Assembly: GCF_002377905.1 (NCBI RefSeq)
Contig: NZ_DFQS01000019.1
Span: 70,237 to 134,236 of the forward strand
From: Psychrobacter sp. UBA3483
Lineage (GTDB): Bacteria; Pseudomonadota; Gammaproteobacteria; Pseudomonadales; Moraxellaceae
Reading direction: 5' to 3'
DNA: 64,000 nucleotides
Within the stretch, counting starts at the first letter, position 1, and each line of letters opens with the position of its first letter. The notes below the pieces were generated by a model. The model was not told the DNA's origin and made no database searches. It saw only the letters and a list, made by a program, of their open reading frames with translations. Positions 28,629 through 37,631 of the stretch are shown here, in pieces. A program made the translations under genes and the position numbers.

Positions 28629-28657
28629 TTGACGCAGGTCCTCTCTATCGGTATTAT
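28629..28657 (+). promoter_or_regulatory. Sigma70-type promoter of the CAU tRNA
   Basis: TTGACG (28629-28634) and TATTAT (28652-28657) with a 17-base spacer, 14 bases before the tRNA. Confidence 0.75.
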
Positions 28658-28671
28658 ACCGAGCCTTAAAT

Positions 28672-28748
28672 GGCGATGTAGCTCAGCTGGTTAGAGCGCA
28701 CGACTCATAATCGTGAGGTCAAGAGTTCAAGTCTCTTCATCGCCACCA
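28672..28748 (+). tRNA. tRNA with CAU anticodon, probably elongator Met
   Basis: A 77-nt cloverleaf: acceptor GGCGATG/CATCGCC, D-arm GCTC..GAGC, anticodon stem CACGA/TCGTG around loop CTCATAA, T-stem AAGAG/CTCTT, and encoded CCA. The first acceptor pair is matched (G-C), so it is not initiator Met. Elongator Met is most likely. A lysidine-type tRNA-Ile (CAU) cannot be excluded without comparison. Confidence 0.9.
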
Positions 28749-28777
28749 TATTTAGCAAGACCAGCAGTAGTAAAATG

Positions 28778-28805
28778 CCAATCATCTTATGATTGGTTTT
28801 TTTTT
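28778..28805 (+). terminator. Intrinsic terminator of the tRNA
   Basis: CCAATCAT (28778-28785) and ATGATTGG (28789-28796) form an 8-bp stem with a CTT loop, followed by nine T. Confidence 0.92.
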
Positions 28806-28808
28806 GCC

Positions 28809-28833
28809 TGATTTTTGCTTGCTGACAAAATCA
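28809..28833. repeat. Short hairpin, possible deletion form of the dispersed repeat
   Basis: TGATTTT (28809-28815) and AAAATCA (28827-28833) enclose the 11-nt loop TGCTTGCTGAC. The loop shares TGCTTGCTG with the long-stem hairpin family but lacks the CAGAGGCT block. The rest of 28834-29056 before lepA shows no gene. Confidence 0.4.
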
Positions 28834-29056
28834 ACTTACTTTATAGCGGAAAACTGCTAGAATACCTTCGTATGCCTGCGCGTCATAAAAGTTAGTCATT
28901 TGCGCTGTGGGCATTTCAATTGCGGCAATACGGTATGTACTTAATCTGTCTCTTTTGGCGTATTGGCCAGTATGAGCTATAAGTATGTATTCGACGGTTG
29001 CCATCTGACACTATGTATATCCGTTATTCAATCCTCCATTATTTAGTAGGCGCTTT

Positions 29057-30856
29057 GTGACTGCATTAGCCAATATTCGTAACTTTTCTATTATTGCCCA
29101 CATTGATCACGGCAAGTCGACCCTTGCTGACCGTTTTATTCAGATGTGCGGCGCGCTGCAAGATCGTGAGATGCAGGCACAAGTCCTTGATTCTATGGAC
29201 ATTGAACGTGAGCGCGGCATCACTATTAAAGCCCAGTCTGTGACCTTGTTTTATGATCATCCTAACGGTGAGCGTTATCAGCTAAACTTCATTGATACGC
29301 CCGGTCACGTCGATTTCTCTTATGAGGTCTCACGCTCATTAGCGGCTTGCGAAGGCGCGCTATTGGTCGTTGATGCGGCACAAGGCGTTGAAGCACAGTC
29401 GGTCGCCAACTGTTATACCGCCGTTGACCAGGGTTTGGAGGTGATGGCAGTTTTAAATAAAATTGACTTGCCGCAAGTTGAGCCTGAGCGCGTGATTCAA
29501 GAGATTGAAGACATTATCGGTATTGATGCAGTTGATGCGCCGCGCGTCTCTGCAAAATCTGGTCTTGGTGTCGATAAACTGCTAGAGGCCTTGGTTGAAT
29601 TTATTCCTGCGCCAACGGGCGACCGTGATGCACCGCTACAGGCATTGATTATCGACTCATGGTTTGACAACTATCTGGGCGTGGTGTCTTTAGTACGTGT
29701 GCGTGAAGGAACGATTAAAAAAGGCGATAAGCTGTATATTAAGTCGACCAAAGAGGCGCACTTAGTGGGCTCAATTGGTGTCTTTACCCCGAAACCTGTA
29801 GACACAGGTATTTTACAAGCGGGCGAAGTAGGCTTTGTTATCGCAGGAATCAAAGATATTGCTGGTGCGCCTGTTGGTGATACGATTACCCATGCCAGTA
29901 CGCCTGATGTTGAGCGCATTCCTGGATTTAAGCAAATCACGCCGCAAGTTTATTCTGGTATGTTCCCAGTAGATTCTAGTGATTTTGAAAAATTCCGTGA
30001 AGCGCTGCAAAAACTACAGATTAATGATGCATCGCTATACTTTGAGCCTGATACCTCTGATGCGCTCGGCTTTGGTTTTCGCTGTGGCTTCTTGGGTATG
30101 CTGCATATGGAGATTATCCAAGAGCGCTTAGAGCGTGAATATGACTTGGATTTAATCACCACCGCGCCGTCCGTTATCTATGAGATTGAAAAGAAGAACG
30201 GCGAAGTCATTTACGTAGATAACCCGTCAAGATTGCCTGAACCAAATAATATCGAAGAGTTCCGTGAGCCAATTGCGCGCTGTCAGATTCTAGTGCCGCA
30301 AGATTATTTGGGTAACGTCATGACGCTATGTATTGAGCGCCGCGGCGTCCAAGTCGATATGCGTTTTATGGGTCGCCAAGTGCAGCTGATTTTTGATATT
30401 CCGATGGGCGAGGTGGTCATGGACTTCTTTGACCGCCTAAAATCAGTGTCGCGCGGATTTGCGTCGCTCGATTATAATTTTGAGCGCTATCAAGCTGATA
30501 AATTGGTCAAAGTTGATGTCCTCATCAATGGCGATAAAGTCGATGCCTTAGCGATGATTGTGCACCAAGATCAAGCACGTTTCCGTGGTAATCAGCTGGT
30601 TACTAAGATGAAAGAGCTGATTCCACGTCAGATGTTTGATGTGGCGATTCAAGCGGCGATTGGCAGTCAAATTATTGGTCGTAGTACGGTCAAAGCCATG
30701 CGTAAAGACGTCCTAGCGAAGTGTTATGGCGGTGACGTCTCGCGTAAGAAAAAACTACTGTCTAAGCAAAAAGCGGGTAAAAAACGTATGAAGCAAGTAG
30801 GTAACGTCGAGATTCCACAAGAAGCCTTCTTGGCCGTCTTGCAGGTCGATAATTAA
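29057..30856 (+). CDS. lepA: Elongation factor 4 (LepA)
   Basis: Ribosome-associated translational GTPase of 599 residues. It starts with a GTG codon and shows G1 AHIDHGKSTLADR, the RGITIKAQ switch, DTPGHVDF, NKIDLP, domain II, and the LepA-specific C-terminal domain ending in the basic KKKLLSKQKAGKKRMKQVG region. It heads the lepA-lepB-DUF4845-rnc-era-recO-pdxJ cluster, a standard order. Upstream is 250 bases without a gene. Confidence 0.97.
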   Translation: MTALANIRNFSIIAHIDHGKSTLADRFIQMCGALQDREMQAQVLDSMDIERERGITIKAQSVTLFYDHPNGERYQLNFIDTPGHVDFSYEVSRSLAACEGALLVVDAAQGVEAQSVANCYTAVDQGLEVMAVLNKIDLPQVEPERVIQEIEDIIGIDAVDAPRVSAKSGLGVDKLLEALVEFIPAPTGDRDAPLQALIIDSWFDNYLGVVSLVRVREGTIKKGDKLYIKSTKEAHLVGSIGVFTPKPVDTGILQAGEVGFVIAGIKDIAGAPVGDTITHASTPDVERIPGFKQITPQVYSGMFPVDSSDFEKFREALQKLQINDASLYFEPDTSDALGFGFRCGFLGMLHMEIIQERLEREYDLDLITTAPSVIYEIEKKNGEVIYVDNPSRLPEPNNIEEFREPIARCQILVPQDYLGNVMTLCIERRGVQVDMRFMGRQVQLIFDIPMGEVVMDFFDRLKSVSRGFASLDYNFERYQADKLVKVDVLINGDKVDALAMIVHQDQARFRGNQLVTKMKELIPRQMFDVAIQAAIGSQIIGRSTVKAMRKDVLAKCYGGDVSRKKKLLSKQKAGKKRMKQVGNVEIPQEAFLAVLQVDN

Positions 30857-30958
30857 ACGTTCATTATCTTTTAAAAGATAAAAAGACAGCAATATTTGGC
30901 ATAGACAGCTTTACTGCAACCGTGGTTTGATTCTCAGCTTGTTAATAGGCAAATTCGT

Positions 30959-31861
30959 ATGGATTTTGATTTTAATTTAATTTTAGTGCCATTAACTATT
31001 GGCCTAGGTATTATTTGGCTATTAGAGAAGCTGACGCTCAAACAGCGTAAAACCCGCGGTCGCGGTAAAGAGAGCCTACTGGTACGTTGGGCGTATGATT
31101 TTTTCCCAGTGTTAGCGGTGGTCTTGATAGTGCGCTCATTCTTAATTGAGCCGTTTAATATCCCTTCATCGTCGATGGTGCCAACCTTGTACACGGGTGA
31201 TTTTATCGCGGTCAATAAATACGCGTATGGCGTACGTCTACCGCTGACTTATAATAAAGTACTTGATACAGGCACTCCCGAGCACGGCGATGTAGCGGTT
31301 TTCCGTTACCCGGAAAATCCAAGTATTTACTATATTAAGCGCGTGATTGGCTTGCCGGGTGATACCGTCAGTTATAATCAAGGCACGCTGGCGATTAATG
31401 ACACGCCAGTTCCTACTAAGGCGATCAATTTTGATGCCGACGCTGAGTTGACCTCACAGCTATATCCAGCCGGACAAGTGGCACCCGGACAAGTCTTGAC
31501 CGAAGACAATGCGATGCGAATGGGGCAACAAGAAGAAAGTCAGGCAAAGTACTTTGAAGAGACCCAAGGTGACAACAAACACTTGGTTCGCTACTTAGCA
31601 GATATGAATAGCTCGCAATACGCGCCATTTTTGCAGCAAGAATCGCCAGAAGTGGTCAGCTCTGAAGGCACAGAGTGGCGTATCAGAGTGCCAGAAGGTC
31701 ATTACTTTGTAATGGGTGATAATCGCGATCGTAGTGCTGATGGGCGTTTTTGGGGTTTCGTTCCTGATGATAATTTAGCGGGTAAAGCGGTTTATATTTG
31801 GATGCATAAACCGCCCGGTCTTAATTTACCAACCTTTAAACGTAATGGTAGTATTGATTGA
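30959..31861 (+). CDS. lepB: Signal peptidase I
   Basis: Inner-membrane serine protease that removes Sec signal peptides. Two N-terminal hydrophobic segments (about residues 5-22 and 45-62) precede the catalytic Ser region EPFNIPSSSMVPTL. The general-base Lys lies in YYIKRVIGLPGD. The C-terminal GDNRDRSADGRFWGFVP box is intact. An insertion of about 80 residues between the Lys box and the last box is Gln/Glu-rich, giving 300 residues in total. Confidence 0.96.
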   Translation: MDFDFNLILVPLTIGLGIIWLLEKLTLKQRKTRGRGKESLLVRWAYDFFPVLAVVLIVRSFLIEPFNIPSSSMVPTLYTGDFIAVNKYAYGVRLPLTYNKVLDTGTPEHGDVAVFRYPENPSIYYIKRVIGLPGDTVSYNQGTLAINDTPVPTKAINFDADAELTSQLYPAGQVAPGQVLTEDNAMRMGQQEESQAKYFEETQGDNKHLVRYLADMNSSQYAPFLQQESPEVVSSEGTEWRIRVPEGHYFVMGDNRDRSADGRFWGFVPDDNLAGKAVYIWMHKPPGLNLPTFKRNGSID

Positions 31862-32026
31862 TATCATCGCTTTTTAAAGGTTGCTGCGCTAAAGAATGAT
31901 GTACCGATAATAGATTGTGCTAATATTATGGCCGGCTAAAGAAAACCATGATATTAAAGGTTATTGATAAGATAGTTTTTTAAATATGGCAGTTTACCTA
32001 TAGCAACTTACCCTTTGAGAGGTCTT

Positions 32027-32422
32027 ATGGTGCAGCAGTTATCTGGGTTGTCTTCGCAGCGCGGCGCTAGTGTAACGAGTGTCGTTTTTATCATTATCGT
32101 TTTGGGCGTGGCGGCTAAATTGTTTGTGGCTATTGCACCAGCACAAATTGGCGATTATCAGTTGACAAAAACCTTAAGTGCGCAGCTTAAAGAGTCCAAT
32201 GCCAATAAAGAAACGGCCAAGCAGTTTGTAGAGCGCGTGAATAAGCAGCTGTCTATTAACGCCGATTATGATACCAAAGCAGAAGAAGTGTTTACTTTCA
32301 CCGATAAAAAACCAGGTCAATTGGCTATTCATAAGAAGTACGAAACCACCAATAATTTTTTTGGTAATATCGATATCGTTAATCGTTTTGAAGGCGACAT
32401 TGATGCTACTACTGCCGAATAG
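32027..32422 (+). CDS. DUF4845 single-pass membrane protein
   Basis: A 131-residue protein with one N-terminal transmembrane segment (VTSVVFIIIVLGVAAKLFVAI) after a GAS motif, then a periplasmic alpha/beta domain. It matches the DUF4845 proteins regularly found between lepB and rnc in Pseudomonas and Acinetobacter. The role is unknown. ATG 32027 with GAGAGG upstream is preferred over an in-frame TTG at 32015. Confidence 0.85.
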   Translation: MVQQLSGLSSQRGASVTSVVFIIIVLGVAAKLFVAIAPAQIGDYQLTKTLSAQLKESNANKETAKQFVERVNKQLSINADYDTKAEEVFTFTDKKPGQLAIHKKYETTNNFFGNIDIVNRFEGDIDATTAE

Positions 32423-32554
32423 CCTAGATATCAGAACTTAAATATCAAAACCTATATATTAAAAATTAGAGCACTAAAATTAGCCAGCTAAAAAATCCTA
32501 ACATTGATTTTTTTAGACCATCTTTAAGATAATGACTTCTCATCATATTTATTA

Positions 32555-33382
32555 ATGAAAAAAAGGGATACACACAGACCACGCATGAAACCAACTTCGC
32601 AGTCTCCTCAGGCGGTTCCCAATCCCCATAAAAATAGCGTGTCTGATGACACGCTTATTATTAGCGCAGAATTTATTCAACGGTTAGCGATATTGTCGCG
32701 CAAGTTGGGCTATGTGTTTAATGATTTAAGCTTGCCTAAACTGGCGCTTACTCATCGCTCCTTTGATAGTAAGAAAAACTATGAGCGCTTGGAGTTTTTG
32801 GGCGACGCATTATTAGGAATGATAGTCGGTGAGGCTTTGTATCATCGCTATCCTACGCAAAATGAAGGCCGCCTGACGCGCATGCGGGCAACTTTGGTAC
32901 GGCAGGAATCGCTTGTGATTATTGCCCAAAACCTAGAGCTGTCTAATCATTTAATATTGGGCGTGGGTGAGCGTAAAGGCGGCGGGCGCAATCGTGCTTC
33001 CATTTTGGCAGATGCGGTAGAGTCGTTGATAGGTGCTATTTATTTAGACAGTCAAGATATGGATATTACCCGTGCGTGCGTGCTATCGTGGTATGGTGAT
33101 CTCATAGACAACGTCAGTGACCAAAAAGCGCTAAAAGACGCCAAGAGCCGATTACAAGAATGGCTGCAATCTAAGCAGTTTGATTTGCCGCATTATGAGC
33201 TGATGGAAACCCGTGGCAATGCACCGCACCAAATCTTTGTGGTGCGCTGTCAGGTTAATATCAATAATTGTCCTGATATTACCGAGTCTGGCGAAAGTCG
33301 CCGTATTGCTGAGCAAAAAGCGGCAGAATTAATGATTAATCAGCTACATAAACTGCCAGGACAGCCAAAAAGACGTACCTAG
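32555..33382 (+). CDS. rnc: Ribonuclease III
   Basis: Double-stranded RNA endonuclease for rRNA and mRNA processing. The catalytic signature YERLEFLGDALLGM and the second acidic site DAVESLIGAIYLD are intact. A C-terminal dsRNA-binding domain starts near residue 190 (DAKSRLQEWLQSK). The protein has a polar extension of about 35 residues at the N-terminus if the ATG at 32555 is used; ATG 32585 (MKPTSQS) is an alternative. Upstream of era, as is usual. Confidence 0.96.
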   Translation: MKKRDTHRPRMKPTSQSPQAVPNPHKNSVSDDTLIISAEFIQRLAILSRKLGYVFNDLSLPKLALTHRSFDSKKNYERLEFLGDALLGMIVGEALYHRYPTQNEGRLTRMRATLVRQESLVIIAQNLELSNHLILGVGERKGGGRNRASILADAVESLIGAIYLDSQDMDITRACVLSWYGDLIDNVSDQKALKDAKSRLQEWLQSKQFDLPHYELMETRGNAPHQIFVVRCQVNINNCPDITESGESRRIAEQKAAELMINQLHKLPGQPKRRT

Positions 33383-33565
33383 TTTTTTAAAGCTCATTTT
33401 TTAAAACCCATTTGCTCTAATACTAAATTCGATGATTTCAATAAATAATTTCAAGGAATTGTTTTTTGAAATTTTCAATCTTTTTAACATGATCAGTTGT
33501 ATGTCGCTTTTCTTTAAACAATTAATAAGTGGCATAACTGATGACAACCTCCATAGGATTAATCC

Positions 33566-34729
33566 ATGAGCAATCACCATGACTTGCCATTAAATAATGA
33601 AGATAATGCCAAAAATATGACCGAAAACCCAGATATGAGTTCAAGCCAAAGTGCGACTGCAGCAAATGGCGTTGTACAAGATGACGTGCAGAAAAAAAAC
33701 GCCAGATTAAACGATACCAATCTAAAAGTTGATAACACCGAAGATACGACGTTAGATAATGATACGACGATAGAAGAGTTTTTTTCAACAAATAACAATG
33801 CCCATATCGCTGAAGATTTTAAAGCCGGTTATGTGGCCATTGTTGGTCGCCCGAATGTGGGTAAATCAACCTTGATGAACCATTTATTGGGTCAAAAGCT
33901 GTCTATCACGTCGCGTAAACCGCAAACCACCCGTCACCGTATTCACGGCATTTTGTCTAATGATGAGATGCAAGCGGTGTTTGTTGATACTCCAGGTATT
34001 CATCGCAATGAGGTACGCGCTATCAATGAGCGTATGAATAAAGCTGCCGTCTCTGCATTGGTTGATGTTGATTTGGTCTTATTTGTCGTTGATTCAGACC
34101 AGTGGCGTGATGACGATTTATTGACCCTACAAAAACTTGGCGATACCAATCTGACCGTAGTATTGGTAATTAATAAAGCCGATACGCTAAAAGATAAAGG
34201 TAGCGTGTTACCACTGATCGAAACGTTTAATGAAAGTTTTGATTTCGCTGATATCGTTCCTGTTTCTGCTTTAAAAAATCAAAACCTAGACCGCTTGCAA
34301 GAAGTGATTGCCTCGCATTTGCCAATCGCCGATCCTATCTATGATAGCGAGCAGATTACCGATCGCTCAGAGCGCTTTTTAGCCAGTGAAATTATTCGCG
34401 AAAAAATCATGCGTAGTGCCGGCGATGAAGTACCTTACGATTTGACGGTACAGATTGATGGTTTTAAAGACGAAGCGGCGCATATTGACCCAAAAACTGG
34501 CCGTCCGCGTAAAGCGGTCACTTTTATCGATGCGACCATTTATGTTGAGCGTAGCGGACAAAAAGCGATCGTCATTGGTGATAAAGGTCAGCGTATCAAA
34601 CAGGTCGGCATGGATGCACGTAAAGACATGGAACAACTGTTTGATAAGAAAATTATGTTAACACTGTGGGTGAAAGTGAAACGCGGCTGGTCTGATGACG
34701 AGCGTGCTTTGACCAGTTTAGGATATTAA
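33566..34729 (+). CDS. era: GTPase Era with long N-terminal extension
   Basis: 16S rRNA-binding GTPase for 30S assembly. The P-loop GRPNVGKST lies at residues 94-102. DTPGI, NKAD and a C-terminal KH domain with VIGDKGQRIKQVGMDARKDM follow. About 85 residues precede the G domain, rich in Asn, Asp, Ser and Thr, whereas Era usually begins its G domain within the first ten residues. No clear ribosome-binding site or internal Met immediately before the G domain suggests a shorter form: the last Met before the P-loop is in MSSSQSA. Confidence 0.95.
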   Translation: MSNHHDLPLNNEDNAKNMTENPDMSSSQSATAANGVVQDDVQKKNARLNDTNLKVDNTEDTTLDNDTTIEEFFSTNNNAHIAEDFKAGYVAIVGRPNVGKSTLMNHLLGQKLSITSRKPQTTRHRIHGILSNDEMQAVFVDTPGIHRNEVRAINERMNKAAVSALVDVDLVLFVVDSDQWRDDDLLTLQKLGDTNLTVVLVINKADTLKDKGSVLPLIETFNESFDFADIVPVSALKNQNLDRLQEVIASHLPIADPIYDSEQITDRSERFLASEIIREKIMRSAGDEVPYDLTVQIDGFKDEAAHIDPKTGRPRKAVTFIDATIYVERSGQKAIVIGDKGQRIKQVGMDARKDMEQLFDKKIMLTLWVKVKRGWSDDERALTSLGY

Positions 34730-34803
34730 GCACGATTAAAAAAGCATGGTGGGTAGATGTTGACCGCCATGTATCTATATCACCACGGCTGAGGTAATAA
34801 TCC

Positions 34804-35583
34804 ATGCGTAATGAAGCGTTAATCGGTTATTTATTACATCAGCGCCCCTACCAAGAAAAGCGCGCCTTATACTATCTGTTTTCTCAGCAACATGGTGTCA
34901 TCCATGGCGTTGGCAAAAAAGGCGCGCCGCTTTTTATGCCACTGCAACTTTTTGCCAGTGGTAAACGCGATTTAAAAACATTCACGCAGATTAATATTGC
35001 GCCATTAAGCTCGATTCAAGAATCTATAGCAAAAAATCCTTTAGCGCTAAAAGACAGTAACGTAAATCTAGCCCAGACACTGCATCATGAAAGTATCAGC
35101 GGACAACATCAATACACTGGCCTTTACTTGAATGAGATATTGTGGCGGCTATTACCCACTGAAGATCCTATGCCAATATTATGGCAACACTACCAACATA
35201 GCCTACAGCAGCTTAAGCAGCCCTTAACTGCCGATGAGCTGCGTCTATGTTTGCGCCAGTTCGAGACGCATTTGTTTAACGAATTGGGCTTTGCCTTAAC
35301 ATTAAAACATGACAGCTTAGATCAGCCTATTGAACCTGACACTTGGTACCGTTTCCTACCTGATGTGGGCTTGATGCCAATTGTGCATAATGACGATGAG
35401 AGCGCTGTTGCGCAGACCGTTTTCAAAGGTAATGAGATTTTGATGATGGAAGAGCAGGGGGTGGCTGCATCAACCCTTAATGCTTGGTCGCGTTTGCATC
35501 GACAATTGATTGACCATTTGCTTGATTATCAACCGTTGCAAAGTCGCTTACTTTGGCAGCAGCAGCAGCGCTATCAATCTTAG
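34804..35583 (+). CDS. recO: DNA repair protein RecO
   Basis: Recombination mediator that loads RecA with RecR. A 259-residue protein with N-terminal OB fold (GYLLHQRPYQEKRALYYLFSQ) and helical C-terminal domain (LRQFETHLFNELGF). No zinc-finger cysteines are visible. Overall similarity is low, as is usual for RecO, but position between era and pdxJ is diagnostic. Confidence 0.9.
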   Translation: MRNEALIGYLLHQRPYQEKRALYYLFSQQHGVIHGVGKKGAPLFMPLQLFASGKRDLKTFTQINIAPLSSIQESIAKNPLALKDSNVNLAQTLHHESISGQHQYTGLYLNEILWRLLPTEDPMPILWQHYQHSLQQLKQPLTADELRLCLRQFETHLFNELGFALTLKHDSLDQPIEPDTWYRFLPDVGLMPIVHNDDESAVAQTVFKGNEILMMEEQGVAASTLNAWSRLHRQLIDHLLDYQPLQSRLLWQQQQRYQS

Positions 35584-35659
35584 TCTAATCGTAAAACATA
35601 CCAATATTTTATAAACTATTTTTTAGTAAATTACTCAAATATGTATAAAAGGATCTTTT

Positions 35660-36457
35660 ATGACTAATACTACAGTACAGACACCCCCCTTAGCACAAAC
35701 CTCAGAGAACGACTTAAAAAAGCCTCTATTGGGGGTAAATATTGACCATGTAGCGACTTTACGTCAGGCACGTGGTGTCAGTTATCCTAGCCCATTGGCG
35801 GCTGCTCTGCTATGTGAGCAAGCTGGAGCTGATGGTATCACTATTCATTTGCGTGAAGACCGCCGTCACATTCAAGATGCGGACGTTTATGAAATTGCTG
35901 AGCAGCTAACCACTAAAATGAACTTGGAGATGGCAGCAACGCCTGAGATGCTAGAGATTGCTCGTCAGGTTAAGCCATTTTGGGTATGTTTAGTACCTGA
36001 AAAACGTGCGGAATTGACTACCGAAGGTGGTCTTGATGTTGCAGGTCAAATAACTTGGTTGACGGATTACATCAGCAACTTGCAAGCAGTCGGTATCAAA
36101 GTTTCTTTGTTTATTGATCCAGAAGATAAGCAGATTGCGGCAGCGGTAAGCTGTGGGGCAGATGCAATTGAGCTACATACTGGCGCTTATGCGGAAGCCG
36201 GTTTAGCAGGTAATATCGCTAAAATGAACGATGAGCTTGCTCGCATTAAGCAAGCTGTGCAAACTGCGCAACATGCTAATTCTAAGCTTCTGGTTAATGC
36301 GGGTCATGGTTTGACACGTGATAATGTCCACGCTATTGCGCAAATTGATGGCATATATGAGTTAAATATCGGACATGCCCTCATTGCTGACGCTGTCTTT
36401 GTGGGATTAGAACAAGCAATTATTATGATGAAATCCGCTATGCATCAAAGTGTTTGA
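35660..36457 (+). CDS. pdxJ: Pyridoxine 5'-phosphate synthase
   Basis: Condenses 1-deoxyxylulose 5-phosphate with 3-amino-2-oxopropyl phosphate in vitamin B6 synthesis. Conserved regions GVNIDHVATLRQARG, ADGITIHLREDRRHI, IELHTGAYAE and VNAGHGLTRDNV are all present. It has about 20 extra residues at the N-terminus. AAAGGA precedes the ATG. It ends the lepA-pdxJ cluster, 19 bases from the convergent pseudopilin stop. Confidence 0.96.
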   Translation: MTNTTVQTPPLAQTSENDLKKPLLGVNIDHVATLRQARGVSYPSPLAAALLCEQAGADGITIHLREDRRHIQDADVYEIAEQLTTKMNLEMAATPEMLEIARQVKPFWVCLVPEKRAELTTEGGLDVAGQITWLTDYISNLQAVGIKVSLFIDPEDKQIAAAVSCGADAIELHTGAYAEAGLAGNIAKMNDELARIKQAVQTAQHANSKLLVNAGHGLTRDNVHAIAQIDGIYELNIGHALIADAVFVGLEQAIIMMKSAMHQSV

Positions 36458-36476
36458 TGATTTTCATGTTGTTTTT

Positions 36477-37064
36477 TTAATTTCCACAATCAGTAGGGTG
36501 GCTTGCGTTAGGTTTATAAGTAATGCCACCGCCTTGGTTGAATGAAATTTGATACATGGTGTGATTGTACGTTGAGGTTGGACAGTACTTAATATGGCCG
36601 AAATGGCCGCGTGGACTACCGCTATCACCCCAAAATTTTGTGTAATGGCGTTTATTTCCTACTCTTAGGTACAAGGTGCTGTATTTAGGTTCTAGTGCTT
36701 GTTCTTCTAATAAACCATCAACACCTACGTCAAAGTTGTTATTATTATTTGTATCTAAAAATAGCAATAGCTTTTTATAGCTGTCTCTGTCACATGTGCC
36801 GCCGTTATTAGACAGGCAAACCAGTAAGTCTTGCCTTCTAATAAGGCTTTCAGCTTTCGCTAATTTTAAGGTGTTTTTAATTTGTCCCTCAATACGTTTT
36901 GCTTCCATACTAGCCAATTGCTCCAATATATAAGGCGTCGCAATCATTACGATAATAGCTAAAACGGCGACAGTAACAATCAGTTCTATTAAGGTAAAAC
37001 CAAATTTACTTTGGGCCTGAAAGTGAGGTTGCTTTCTTGACAATACTTTATATAATTCAATCAT
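36477..37064 (-). CDS. Type IV pilin-like / FimT-GspH family pseudopilin
   Basis: A 195-residue protein with a prepilin signature: a 22-residue basic leader, cleavage before Phe in FGFTLIELIVTVAVLAI, and Glu at mature position 5. The globular part has several Cys (VCLSNNGGTC, KYCPTS, TDCGN) and fits the GspH/FimT minor-pilin fold. No other pilus gene is nearby, so it is an orphan here. Likely roles are type IV pilus priming or natural transformation, by family only. Confidence 0.85.
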   Translation of the reverse strand: MIELYKVLSRKQPHFQAQSKFGFTLIELIVTVAVLAIIVMIATPYILEQLASMEAKRIEGQIKNTLKLAKAESLIRRQDLLVCLSNNGGTCDRDSYKKLLLFLDTNNNNNFDVGVDGLLEEQALEPKYSTLYLRVGNKRHYTKFWGDSGSPRGHFGHIKYCPTSTYNHTMYQISFNQGGGITYKPNASHPTDCGN

Positions 37065-37631
37065 GAGAGACTGCTACCTATATAAGCGGTATGGCTATAT
37101 GAAAGATGCGAAAGTAAAAAATGTGAAAAATCGACTAACCTGAAGCTTAAGACCAAATTTTTAAAAATGTATAAAGCTAGTTTAATTTTGAGACATATTG
37201 CATATAAGTCGAATAATGTTCATTATGGTAAATATAAACTAAATATATGTCTACTGTCAAAGAATGTTTCAATTCGTGAATAAGGAGTTTTAGCAATAGA
37301 GAAAATTAACGTTTTGTATTAAAATATCTTGAAACAATAGATAGGATTCGTTTCATCATCTATTGCGACCTCACACACAAAAGATAAAAAGTGTAAAGTG
37401 TGTTAGTTGTCAGTAAGTTAAGCTGGCTAATGTGTTTTAGTTATGACATTATCGTGTAATAATGTGTAGCTGGTTAACGAAAAAAGTTGTAAACTGAATT
37501 GATAATCGCTAAGCTACTTCTTAATTGGTTTTGCTTTGTAATTTCAAATTCGTAAATGATGTCTGCTTTTGGGCATCTTGAGATGCGGTTTTGCTTAACG
37601 CATTACTAAAATTATCCTTTGGAGGAAGTTC
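37065..37631. other. 567-base intergenic region upstream of ompA-like gene
   Basis: AT-rich, no open frame of note. It contains overlapping inverted repeats TGAAAC/GTTTCA (37330-37355) and CAATAGAT/ATCTATTG (37335-37365), and a small hairpin GCATCT/AGATGC (37573-37586). It presumably carries the strong ompA promoter and a long leader; a TTTGGAGGAAG ribosome-binding site lies just before the ATG. Confidence 0.5.
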
